A DNA stretch of 35,726 nucleotides, taken from contig JAIXRU010000282.1 of the NCBI GenBank assembly GCA_027485045.1, positions 1 through 35,726 of the forward strand. The letters are read 5' to 3'. The translations under genes and the position numbers were made by a program. Below the pieces are notes generated by a model. It saw only the letters and a list, made by a program, of their open reading frames with translations, did not search any database and was not told the origin of the DNA. Source of the DNA: Opitutaceae bacterium. GTDB taxonomy: Bacteria; Verrucomicrobiota; Verrucomicrobiia; Opitutales; Opitutaceae. Each line of letters starts with the position of its first letter. Position 1 is the first letter of the stretch. This document shows, in pieces, positions 1 to 7,014 of the stretch.

Positions 1-85
1 TAATTCCCGTCACCGCGAACACAATCAAAGGAAAGGCGAGCCAGGGCGCGAGACGACGATGGAGCGGACGGGAAATGGGTTTCAT
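1..85 (-). CDS. PepSY-type transmembrane protein, N-terminal fragment (cut by window edge)
   Basis: A minus-strand reading frame starts with ATG at 85 and runs off the left edge; it is missing from the ORF track because it is open-ended. Only about 28 residues are visible: a basic start (KPISRPLHRRL) followed by a hydrophobic segment (APWLAFPLIVFAVTG). The pattern 'LHRxLAPWLAxPL...TG' is typical of the first membrane helix of PepSY-associated membrane proteins, often found with iron or zinc uptake genes. That family assignment is from memory and rests on one helix. It lies downstream of the WD40 gene on the same strand, separated by 64 bp, so co-transcription is possible. No Shine-Dalgarno sequence precedes the start. 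Any other membrane protein with a basic N-terminus remains possible. Confidence 0.5.
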   Translation of the reverse strand, partial: MKPISRPLHRRLAPWLAFPLIVFAVTGI

Positions 86-149
86 TTTAAAAAGATTTAA
101 TCAGGTCAGATACCCCTAAACTCAATTAGCCAGATGGTATTACGAGACG

Positions 150-1184
150 TTAGGTTTCGACCCGCAGCACATAAACAACACCCTTTTCGCTACCCACCGC
201 GAGGTAGGCATCATCGGGCGACCAGACGAGCTTGGTCGCGGTCGCAGGCATCCTGACCGTGGCACGCAAGGGTTGCGGCCGTTCGGGACTCCAAAGCTGC
301 AATACGCCGTCCTTACTGGCGGCGGCAAGCAAGCCGTGGCGATTTTGAAAGGCCACCGCGGTCAGTGGCGCATCGTGCGGCAACATCCCCGGTTCGCGTC
401 CCTCGGGCCCGGCTCCGGCGCAATCCCACACACACACATCTTGCCCGCCCGTGGTGGCGAGTTTTTGCCCGGTATGGTCGAAGCTAATCTGGCGAACCTT
501 GGTTTCGTAGCCACTCATGTGGAACTCCTGGTCTTCCTCCGGTAACCAAAGATGCACGCTGGGGTCGGCATTGCCCGAGACCAACCAGCGACCCGCAGGG
601 GGCGACCAGGCAAGCGTCGCGATACCGTTCGCGTAGGTGTATTCCTTTTGGGCCAGGTAGTCATCGGCGTCCCACAGGCAAACCCCGCCGAAGTAGGCGG
701 CAGCCAAAGCACCGCCTTGCGGATGCCAGGCCAGTGCGGTGAGGGTTTTGGGCGCGGGTTTGAAGCGGTGAAAGGTACTCGCGTCTGCGTGCAGGAAAAC
801 CAAGTCACGGCCCGAAGCGGCGGCCAGGAGCGGAGCACCTTTCGTCGTCGAGGGTCGCCACGCGAGTTGCTCGATCCACGCCGAGCCGAGTTCGGCAGTG
901 GCGAGGTGTTGCGCGGCACCGGCGTCCCAGAGTTTCACCGCGCCATCCTGTCCGCCTGTAGCGAGGAGGAGAGCGGTATCCGCGCCGGAGCGAGGGGCAA
1001 AGGCGAGGGCGTTGGTGCCGTCGACGTGGCCGGGTAACTCGCGGCGATTCTCGCCGGTAGGGCCGGAGAAAAGATACATGGGGCCTGCCTGGGACGCGAC
1101 GGCGAGAAACTGGCCGTCTGGCGACCAAGCGAGATCGATTACGTAATCATCGAGGGCTGAGGCCCAGACTTTGTGCAACTGCAT
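150..1184 (-). CDS. WD40 repeat beta-propeller protein
   Basis: A 344-residue protein made almost entirely of WD40 repeats. Recurrent signatures include LAWSPDGQFLAVAS, LATGGQDGAVKLWD, LAWHPQGGALAAA, LAWSPPAGRWLVSG, ISFDHTGQKLATTG and LVWSPDDAYLAVGS, enough for about seven blades of a propeller. It has no signal peptide or membrane segment, so it is probably a cytoplasmic protein-binding scaffold with unknown partners. The ORF track extends the frame to 1421, but the extra 79 residues have no WD40 character and look non-coding. The ATG at 1184, directly before the first blade (LDDYVIDLAWSPDG), is preferred. From memory, similar proteins sit next to CobW/PepSY metal-homeostasis genes in related bacteria, and the PepSY-like start just downstream fits that. 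The function is otherwise unknown. Confidence 0.8.
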   Translation of the reverse strand: MQLHKVWASALDDYVIDLAWSPDGQFLAVASQAGPMYLFSGPTGENRRELPGHVDGTNALAFAPRSGADTALLLATGGQDGAVKLWDAGAAQHLATAELGSAWIEQLAWRPSTTKGAPLLAAASGRDLVFLHADASTFHRFKPAPKTLTALAWHPQGGALAAAYFGGVCLWDADDYLAQKEYTYANGIATLAWSPPAGRWLVSGNADPSVHLWLPEEDQEFHMSGYETKVRQISFDHTGQKLATTGGQDVCVWDCAGAGPEGREPGMLPHDAPLTAVAFQNRHGLLAAASKDGVLQLWSPERPQPLRATVRMPATATKLVWSPDDAYLAVGSEKGVVYVLRVET

Positions 1185-1567
1185 GTGCGCGCAGGTTGAG
1201 AGGACGCGTGGGCATTTGTCGAACGGAACTCGTGCGCTTACGGTGGATGCTGCGGACCCAAGGCTGCCCCAAGGAGGGTATGATCGAGTGACTTCAGCGA
1301 GAGAACGTAGGTTGCATTTTGGGGCTATGCCCTCCGTCGATTCGGGGTAACCCTCAAACCGCACACAAAAGATGCTTTGTGAAGCTTTTGTGGCGACAGG
1401 CGACTTCGGTCCTTGAGGCATTAGCTGGAGGTGACGCAGTAGGGGATGCCATCCGGCAAAATATTCCTTCGTTTGAGACGTGAACTTAGATAGGGAATTA
1501 AAATTTATTTAAATTATGATAAATAGCTGTTTACGTAAGTGGCATTGGCTTTGCTTAAAGTGACGGC
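1185..1567. other. Non-coding or unexplained block, AT-rich at right end
   Basis: About 380 bp between the preferred WD40 start and the next gene. A minus-strand frame stays open over 1185-1421 but does not look like protein. An inverted repeat CACAAAAG/CTTTTGTG lies at 1364-1392. The segment 1475-1545 is markedly AT-rich, with TATGAT at 1515-1520, and probably carries the promoter of the plus-strand gene at 1568. No -35 match at the right spacing was found. Confidence 0.4.
1364..1392. repeat. Inverted repeat (8-bp arms, 13-bp loop)
   Basis: CACAAAAG at 1364-1371 is the exact reverse complement of CTTTTGTG at 1385-1392. It lies in the gene-poor block upstream of the WD40 gene. No T-run follows on either strand, so it is not an obvious terminator. 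It may be an operator or part of a dispersed intergenic element. Confidence 0.35.
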
Positions 1568-2086
1568 ATGAGCTTGCTAACTGCTAAAACCGCTGCCTTT
1601 GCCGAGCCGACGGATATGCGTTGGTCGGAGTTGGAGCGGTGGACCTTGGAGGCGTGCGTCCTGCGTGCCGAGGGGCGCGAAGCAGAGGCGGTGCGGGTTT
1701 TGCAGGAGCGCATGCCCGGGCTAATCCGCGAGTGGAGCGTGCACTGCCGTTTACCCAAGCCTGTCATCCAAGAGCGGCTGCGACGTATGTTTGCCGAGAA
1801 GCAGGATTTTGTGGCCCGCGGGCTCGCCCAGCGGCGTCTGATCACCTCCGAGCTCATCGCCCGTGGTCGTGACGTCCCGGCGGGCACGAATACCGCCGCA
1901 ACCGTATCTGCCGCCCGTCAGCCCGTTGCCTCTCTACCGCCCGGCCCCGTCGGCCTGCGCCAACGCGTACCACTGAGCGATGTCGTCGGGATGCTCGATG
2001 GCCTGGCTGAGGCCGAGCGTGAGGCCCGTCGCGAGGCCATCTGGCCCTTGCGGTCTCCGGCAACTTTTGCCGCCGCCCAACTTTGA
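1568..2086 (+). CDS. Hypothetical protein, partner of the MamK-like actin
   Basis: A 172-residue protein of no family I recognise. The N-terminal 100 residues are rich in charged residues and predicted to be helical (ELERWTLEACVLRAEGREAEAVRVLQ, IQERLRRMFAEKQDF). A Pro/Thr/Ala-rich linker follows (residues about 103-130), then a short amphipathic C-terminal segment (LSDVVGMLDGLAEAEREARRE). There is no signal peptide or membrane helix. It starts with ATG after an AT-rich stretch and ends 52 bp before the actin-like gene on the same strand, with a terminator only after the second gene. The two are therefore probably one transcription unit. By analogy with filament systems that pair an actin with a small adaptor, it may regulate or anchor the filament; that is inference. 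Confidence 0.7.
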   Translation: MSLLTAKTAAFAEPTDMRWSELERWTLEACVLRAEGREAEAVRVLQERMPGLIREWSVHCRLPKPVIQERLRRMFAEKQDFVARGLAQRRLITSELIARGRDVPAGTNTAATVSAARQPVASLPPGPVGLRQRVPLSDVVGMLDGLAEAEREARREAIWPLRSPATFAAAQL

Positions 2087-2138
2087 TTTTCCCGTTCGAC
2101 CCATCCATCCCAACCAAAACCTAAGAATAGTTCCCGTC

Positions 2139-3272
2139 ATGTCTAAGCTCACCTCCACCCAAGCTTCCGCCCGCGTCACCTCCTCCGCTATCATTCCCTC
2201 CAACTCCACCGATACCTTGCTGGTCGGTCTGGATTGGGGCACCAACCTTTCCAGCCTGCACGCCGCCAGGCGCGAAAGCACCGAGCTGGTGGTGCAGGAG
2301 CAAATCCCCACCGTAGTCGGCTACGCTCAGGAAAATATTCTTGATGGCGTGCTGCCCGGAGATGCCCGCGTGCTTTTCGGCAAGCAGGCGCAGAAGCACC
2401 GCCAACACGTACGTCTAGTGCGGCCGTTACAAGGCGGAGTGATCGCTGACCGCGAGGCCGCCAAGGACTTCGCGCGTCACCTGCGCACCCGCCTTCCTGA
2501 AAACTCCGGCGATATCCGCGCCGTTATCGGCATGCCTGCCAGTTCCGACCTGGCCGCCCGTGAAAACGCCCGCGCCGCAGTGCAAGGTGTTTTCCAAAAA
2601 GTCATTTTCGTGCCCGAGCCCTTCCTGGCCGCACTTGGTTATCGTGATGATGATCGCCTGACCGACTCCGAATACCAGGACCCGGTGCTAAATTCCCTCT
2701 ACGTGGATATCGGTGCCGGTTCGACCGATGTCTGCATCGTGCAAGGCCGCTACCCCACGGTGGACGACCAGCTAAGCGCTCCCTTCGCCGGTGATGCGGT
2801 TGACCAAATCATCCTGGATGCCGCGCAGATCGCCTACCCCGACGCTGGACTCACCCTGGCGAAGGTTCGCGAGGTAAAGGAAAAATATTCCTGTGTAATG
2901 GAAGATGAGGGACAGCAACCCGCCATCGCTACGGTGATGGTCGCGGGCAAGCCGGTGAAAATCGATCTTACCGCCCAAATCGCCGCCGGCTGTGCCGCTC
3001 TGCTGCAAAAAACCTTTGAGATGACGAGCGAGCTGGTCGGCCGCGCCGATCCCGATTCAGTCGGCGAGCTGCTGCAAAACGTGATCGTGACCGGAGGCGG
3101 CAGCCTCATCCGCGGCTTCGGCGTGGCCCTGCAGACCAAACTGCTCGAGGAAGGATTTGAGATCCCCCGAGTGCGCGTGCTGGGCCAAGGCTACAAGGAA
3201 TATGTCGCGCGCGGAGCCTTGAAGACCGCCCGTCAGGCTCAGGATCGTCACTGGCAAAACATCCTCGGCTAA
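2139..3272 (+). CDS. MamK-like bacterial actin (actin-fold filament ATPase)
   Basis: A 377-residue protein of the actin/Hsp70 ATPase fold that would polymerise with ATP into a cytoplasmic filament. It shows phosphate-1 LVGLDWGTNLSSL (28-40), the PLQGGVI segment (97-102), VIGMPAS (129-135), the putative catalytic glutamate in VPEPF (E160), phosphate-2 YVDIGAGSTDVCIV (188-201), VREVKEKYS (243-251) and adenosine motif VTGGGSLIRG (317-326). The order and wording, especially PLQ-GV, SEPF/PEPF and VKE-YSxV, resemble MamK of magnetotactic bacteria more than MreB or ParM, from memory. An extra Ser/Thr-rich tail of about 25 residues precedes the fold. The ORF track begins at 1980, inside the upstream gene; the ATG at 2139 is preferred. 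No other magnetosome gene is visible, so its job is unlikely to be organelle alignment as in MamK. Positioning or segregation of another structure is possible. Confidence 0.85.
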   Translation: MSKLTSTQASARVTSSAIIPSNSTDTLLVGLDWGTNLSSLHAARRESTELVVQEQIPTVVGYAQENILDGVLPGDARVLFGKQAQKHRQHVRLVRPLQGGVIADREAAKDFARHLRTRLPENSGDIRAVIGMPASSDLAARENARAAVQGVFQKVIFVPEPFLAALGYRDDDRLTDSEYQDPVLNSLYVDIGAGSTDVCIVQGRYPTVDDQLSAPFAGDAVDQIILDAAQIAYPDAGLTLAKVREVKEKYSCVMEDEGQQPAIATVMVAGKPVKIDLTAQIAAGCAALLQKTFEMTSELVGRADPDSVGELLQNVIVTGGGSLIRGFGVALQTKLLEEGFEIPRVRVLGQGYKEYVARGALKTARQAQDRHWQNILG

Positions 3273-3303
3273 ACCCCGAAACCCCTTTGGTTTGGATTGG
3301 ACG

Positions 3304-3340
3304 GAGGGCCGGTTCGCCTAAGCGGACCGGTCCTCTTTTT
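3304..3340 (+). terminator. Rho-independent terminator after MamK-like actin gene
   Basis: GAGGGCCGGTTCG at 3304-3316 pairs with CGGACCGGTCCTC at 3323-3335 as a 13-bp stem (two G-U pairs) with a six-base loop, followed by TTTTT. It lies 31 bp after the stop codon. It closes the 1568-3272 transcription unit. Confidence 0.85.
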
Positions 3341-3351
3341 GTACGCCGAAG

Positions 3352-4197
3352 TCAGGTCGAGAAGGGATTAAATTCCCGTTCGTGGGCGATGGTGCTCAAC
3401 GGACCATGGCCGGGCGCGATTACGGTATCTGGCGGGCAAATACGCAGTACCCGGGCGACCTGCTCGCGCAGACGTTTGCAACAAAAGTAGCCGCCACCGA
3501 CCGAGCCGGCGAAAAGCAAGTCGCCACTGATGAGCAAAGGGGCGGCATGGGGGGCGCCCGGCGCGCGCACGAGGTAGGAGTTATGCGCCTCGGCGTGGCC
3601 CGGAGTCGCAAGGGTTTCGATCGTATATCCGGCGCACTCCATGCGCGTGCCGTCAGCCAGCCCGGCGGCGCCGTTCACCTTGGACCCGGAGGGCGCAAAC
3701 ACCGGGGCGCTAGGATAGAGGCGGCGGACTTCGGGCAAACCACCTGTATGCTCGGTTTCGGCATGGGTAAGGAAAACCGCCGACACTTGATCCACCCGCG
3801 CAGGCCATGCGCGTCGCAGGCGCACGGCGTCCGGACCGGAATCGAAGAGCACACCCTCGCCGCTGCGGCAATCCGTGACGAGATAGGCGTTGGCCGTACC
3901 CAGACCGTGAGGAGCGCGCAACGGGAAGAGGCAGAACGGCAACCCGGAGATCACGGGCAGAGGATAACGATTGGCGGCCAGCGCATGCACGCCTCGCGGA
4001 TTAAGGCCAAGCTCGGTGGCAAGACGATCAAGCTCGGGTGTGGTAAAATCATACCGGTAATCGATGGCGTCACGGATACGCTCTGCGCTCACCGCGGTTC
4101 GAGCAGCCAAGCCCTCGGGCGTTAGGTCGGCCTGACAGAGCGCCTTTTCGAGCACATCTCCCAACTCGTCCTCCAGCAGCGTCTGTTCAATAACCAT
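3352..4197 (-). CDS. Metallo-beta-lactamase-fold protein with helix-turn-helix-like N-terminus, metal site degenerate
   Basis: A 281-residue protein. Residues about 1-80 resemble a short XRE-type helical domain (LTPEGLAARTAVSAERIRDAI, LDRLATELGLNPRGVHAL). The rest is a metallo-beta-lactamase fold of the glyoxalase-II/hydrolase type. The normally invariant HxHxDH motif is altered to THAETEH, losing the second His and the Asp. The later metal ligands look intact (TPGHAEAHNSY, SGDLLFAGSVGG, APGHGPLSTIAHER). It is a paralogue of the protein at 13211-14266, which has the intact motif and the same domain order and tail (GHGPL-T-AHER-NPF). The start is placed at ATG 4197 (MVIEQTLLEDEL); upstream codons belong to the neighbouring gene. 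It follows the exosortase gene by 49 bp on the same strand. It may bind one metal, act on a different substrate, or be non-catalytic. Confidence 0.8.
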   Translation of the reverse strand: MVIEQTLLEDELGDVLEKALCQADLTPEGLAARTAVSAERIRDAIDYRYDFTTPELDRLATELGLNPRGVHALAANRYPLPVISGLPFCLFPLRAPHGLGTANAYLVTDCRSGEGVLFDSGPDAVRLRRAWPARVDQVSAVFLTHAETEHTGGLPEVRRLYPSAPVFAPSGSKVNGAAGLADGTRMECAGYTIETLATPGHAEAHNSYLVRAPGAPHAAPLLISGDLLFAGSVGGGYFCCKRLREQVARVLRICPPDTVIAPGHGPLSTIAHEREFNPFST

Positions 4198-4246
4198 AAA
4201 CGAGCAAAGCTCGGCTAAAACGAATGTCCAACGACCAAAATGCTGC

Positions 4247-5926
4247 TCAGCGTTTATTGGGCAGCAACCCTTCCGGGCCGAGTCGTTCCACCAGTTCGGT
4301 AAACAAGGGATCCTGGGCCAGCAGCGGCCAAGGAGCATTGCTGGAGATGCGCACAAAAAGCTGGGCCTGAGGACGCAGGACGCCCTGCTGTAAGACCAGC
4401 CGCATCAAACTCAGCGCCGAAGTCGGCTTGGCATAAGCAACGGGACGTTTATCCGCAAAATGCCAGAACCAGACATGGCGTCCGGCTTCACCAACCTGAA
4501 ACACCCTTTGTTGCGCCGGTGTCAGGGTGCGTTCGCCGATTTTCAACTCTACCGTATCCGGCACCCCTTCCGCCAGAGACCAACCCGCGCCCGGCCAACA
4601 AGCATCGGGGCTATGCGAAGCAACCAGACTCACCGGAGCCTGCCCCGGGGCCCATGATGCGAGATAAACCGTGACCGCGACCAAGCGCTCCGGAGGTCCG
4701 CTCACATAGGTGCGCTGCAGCAGGTCCTCCGTGCGTAGCGTGGAGGCGAAACGGTAAAGCTCGGAGTCCGACTCCATCCGCCACCCCGGCACGGATTTCG
4801 GTAAAAGGCTATCCAACCGTGAAGCGCCCTCCATCGAGATGGACTCTGATATCGGACGGAGCGCCCAAACAAAAAAGAGGGATCCCAAAACCACCGCTGT
4901 TAATCCAGTCGCCAGCCCGCCTACCCAAGGCCCCGGCAAGTGGAGCTGGCCCTTTATAAAAGAAACCGTGGCTGGCTTCGCCAAGAGGCTTACGAGAGGG
5001 CGGCGTCGCTGCTCGTGACGGGCCAGCATACAGGCCAAACCAGTGAGACAACCAGTGCCGGCCATAAGAATGCTGTAGCCCGTTAAATCGTGCCAGCGGT
5101 CCAAGTCATAACCCTCGACAGCGAGCAGCGTAAGGATGAATGAACGCGTGAAGTTCAGCGCGAGCGCCCCCGGCACCGCCGTTGCGAGCAGGATCATACG
5201 GGCGAACCAACCGCGCGGAAAAACGGCGGCAAGAAACACCGCAGCGTAAACACACGAGATCAGACTGCGCACCCCGCTGCAGGCTTCATCCACGCCGACC
5301 TGACCATTCGGCAGCTCGATAACCGCTCCCATGCGATGAGCGGCCAGGCCCGCGAAATCGAGACTTCGCACGACCAACTCCGTCACCCATAGCTGCAGTT
5401 CAAGGGTTAGGCGCATCTGCGTACCCGGCGGCAAGGGCGCACTCAAAAAAACGAGCAATAGAATGGCTCCGGCGCAAAAATTCAACGGCAGCAGGCGCAC
5501 CGCACGATGCGCCGCCACGAACCAAACCGCCGCCAGGGTTAAACAGAGTGCGACCGTGCCGAGCCAAAGGGATAACGCACTTTGTGCCGTGAGTGCGGCT
5601 ACACTCACTCCTGTGGCGCTAAGAGCGAGCAAGGCCAGCAGACCAGTGATAGAAGTAATCGTTAACCAAAGCCGTCCGCCAGAATGGTATCGTTGCGGGC
5701 CGCCCCGGGCTTCCACGATCAAAGCCACTACCGCAGGCAGAGTGAATAGCCCATGGGTCAGATCCGGATTGGCGCACCACTCGGGGCCCAACCATGCTAT
5801 CCAGCCAAGTGTGATGCCGACCAAGGCCAGACCCGAGAGCCAAAGCAAAGACCGGCATTGGGCCAAAACCGTAGCCGCGCCGGAAGCGGAGGTCAGGGAT
5901 GACCAGGTCATAATGAGGCGGCGCAT
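4247..5926 (-). CDS. Exosortase fused to an EpsI-type C-terminal domain
   Basis: A 559-residue polytopic membrane transpeptidase expected to cleave PEP-CTERM-type tails of exported proteins. The catalytic set is visible: Cys216 in DEACSGVRSL, Arg261 in NFTRSF and His279 in DRWHDLTGYS, within about eight to ten hydrophobic helices (residues 25-350). The C-terminal part (about 350-559) starts with one more helix and then a soluble region of the EpsI (DUF3485) type, with SVPGWR, VTVYLASWAPGQAPVSLVASHSPDACWPGAGW and FWHF. Fusion of exosortase and EpsI is known in several exopolysaccharide-linked lineages. The gene is divergent from a small PEP-CTERM-like gene at 6157, its likely substrate, and is followed by a metallo-beta-lactamase-fold gene. 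MTWSS (codon 6) is an alternative start; neither has a clear ribosome binding site. Confidence 0.9.
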   Translation of the reverse strand: MRRLIMTWSSLTSASGAATVLAQCRSLLWLSGLALVGITLGWIAWLGPEWCANPDLTHGLFTLPAVVALIVEARGGPQRYHSGGRLWLTITSITGLLALLALSATGVSVAALTAQSALSLWLGTVALCLTLAAVWFVAAHRAVRLLPLNFCAGAILLLVFLSAPLPPGTQMRLTLELQLWVTELVVRSLDFAGLAAHRMGAVIELPNGQVGVDEACSGVRSLISCVYAAVFLAAVFPRGWFARMILLATAVPGALALNFTRSFILTLLAVEGYDLDRWHDLTGYSILMAGTGCLTGLACMLARHEQRRRPLVSLLAKPATVSFIKGQLHLPGPWVGGLATGLTAVVLGSLFFVWALRPISESISMEGASRLDSLLPKSVPGWRMESDSELYRFASTLRTEDLLQRTYVSGPPERLVAVTVYLASWAPGQAPVSLVASHSPDACWPGAGWSLAEGVPDTVELKIGERTLTPAQQRVFQVGEAGRHVWFWHFADKRPVAYAKPTSALSLMRLVLQQGVLRPQAQLFVRISSNAPWPLLAQDPLFTELVERLGPEGLLPNKR

Positions 5927-6156
5927 GGAGAGGCGGGGAGGCGTGAGGATACCCTAGCTTGAGGAGAGACGACACGGACTGACCAGCCTGCACTAAGTCT
6001 GCCGCTTCGTTATAGTGCGCCATAGAAAAAATCCGAGCCCCCATACACCGAGTCTCGGAAACCATTTCCAATACCCCTACTCTCAATCGGGGATTAAGTA
6101 ATTATTCTAAGTCCGGCATCCTTGTCAGAGGTACGAATGATAGGTTAAAAAAACGT
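5927..6156. promoter_or_regulatory. Divergent promoter region between exosortase and its candidate substrate
   Basis: A 230-bp gap between two divergent starts, so it should hold both promoters. CCCC at 6074-6077 and GGGG at 6089-6092, flanked by partial AAT/ATT, make a weak hairpin. TTGTCA at 6122-6127, 17 bp before TTAAAA at 6145, is a marginal promoter-like pair for the plus gene. No firm site is claimed. Confidence 0.3.
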
Positions 6157-7014
6157 ATGCTACCCCGCAACAGATCACTGTATTTCGCAATATGCGGGCT
6201 TATACTTGCGTCAATCACCCGGCTGCTGGCGGGTTCTGCCACGGATGTAACGGGGTTATACTTCACCGGCGTAAACAGCAGTGGAAACGTTTTGGCGGGC
6301 GGCAGTGTAGACCCTAACTGGAACGTTAGCTACGCCTACGCCAATGGTAATTCAGCGAATTCCACCTACATGGGTTCGGCGTATGTGGCGACCACTACGG
6401 ATCCTGGATGGGTACCCAATTCGACCTCAGCCAAATGGATCGTTCCACCCGGCGGTTCAGGCGGCAACGGCGGTTACCAACTCCCGGGCAATGGCACCAC
6501 TGGAAGCAATCGCGCCTACTACATTTACTCGCTCGCCTTTAACATCGCGGGCACGGGCTCGGGCGCCGTCACAAATCAAGTTTCCATCGGCATCACAATC
6601 GCAGCCGACGACATCTACTCCATCTACATTAATCCCGCGTTGAGCAATAACGGTGACATCGCCAACGGAGTCACGGCCGCCGTGACCAATAACAACGGTG
6701 CATGGACCAACACCGGCACGGCCACGCTGGCCAATTTCGGAGCGAATAACAACTCAGTCTTCCAAGTGGGAACCAACTACCTGCGTATATTAGTTAGAAA
6801 TACAAATAGCGCCACCGGTTCCTCAAATAATAACTCGGTAAATCCGACGGGACTTTTGTTTTACCAACAAAATAACATGGTGACCATCGACGGAAGGGTT
6901 ATCCCCGAAGTCGGCACCGTTTTACCCCTGTTGGGCGCGGCGGCGGCTTACATGCTCTATGCCCGGCGTCGCCGTAATCACCCGGCTTCGGCGATGCTGC
7001 AAACTACGGCTTAA
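6157..7014 (+). CDS. Secreted protein with variant PEP-CTERM sorting signal (PEVGT)
   Basis: A 285-residue exported protein. It has an N-terminal signal (RSLYFAICGLILASITRLLAG), then a Gly/Asn/Ser/Thr-rich beta-type region of low complexity (SSGNVLAGGSVDPNW, NTNSATGSSNNNS). The C-terminus has the tripartite layout of an exosortase substrate: motif VIPEVGT, hydrophobic helix (VLPLLGAAAAYMLY) and basic cluster ARRRR. The usual PEP is replaced by PEV. The basic cluster is followed by 13 more residues, longer than usual. It is divergent from the exosortase gene, with 230 bp between the starts, so it is probably the dedicated or principal substrate. Its stop overlaps the convergent TPR gene by 11 bp. 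The function of the mature part is unknown; a surface or matrix protein is likely. Confidence 0.75.
   Translation: MLPRNRSLYFAICGLILASITRLLAGSATDVTGLYFTGVNSSGNVLAGGSVDPNWNVSYAYANGNSANSTYMGSAYVATTTDPGWVPNSTSAKWIVPPGGSGGNGGYQLPGNGTTGSNRAYYIYSLAFNIAGTGSGAVTNQVSIGITIAADDIYSIYINPALSNNGDIANGVTAAVTNNNGAWTNTGTATLANFGANNNSVFQVGTNYLRILVRNTNSATGSSNNNSVNPTGLLFYQQNNMVTIDGRVIPEVGTVLPLLGAAAAYMLYARRRRNHPASAMLQTTA

Noticed and set aside
1568-3272. Magnetosome gene cluster, because of the MamK-like protein
   Set aside because: No other mam/mms-type gene is recognisable in the window. The flanking genes (WD40, exosortase, metallo-beta-lactamase fold) are unrelated.
109-6087. Shared sequence ATACCCCTAxxCTCAAT near 110 and 6071 as a dispersed regulatory repeat
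   Set aside because: The two copies match at 15 of 17 bases. A rough count shows that many such pairs are expected by chance in 36 kb, so it is not evidence on its own.
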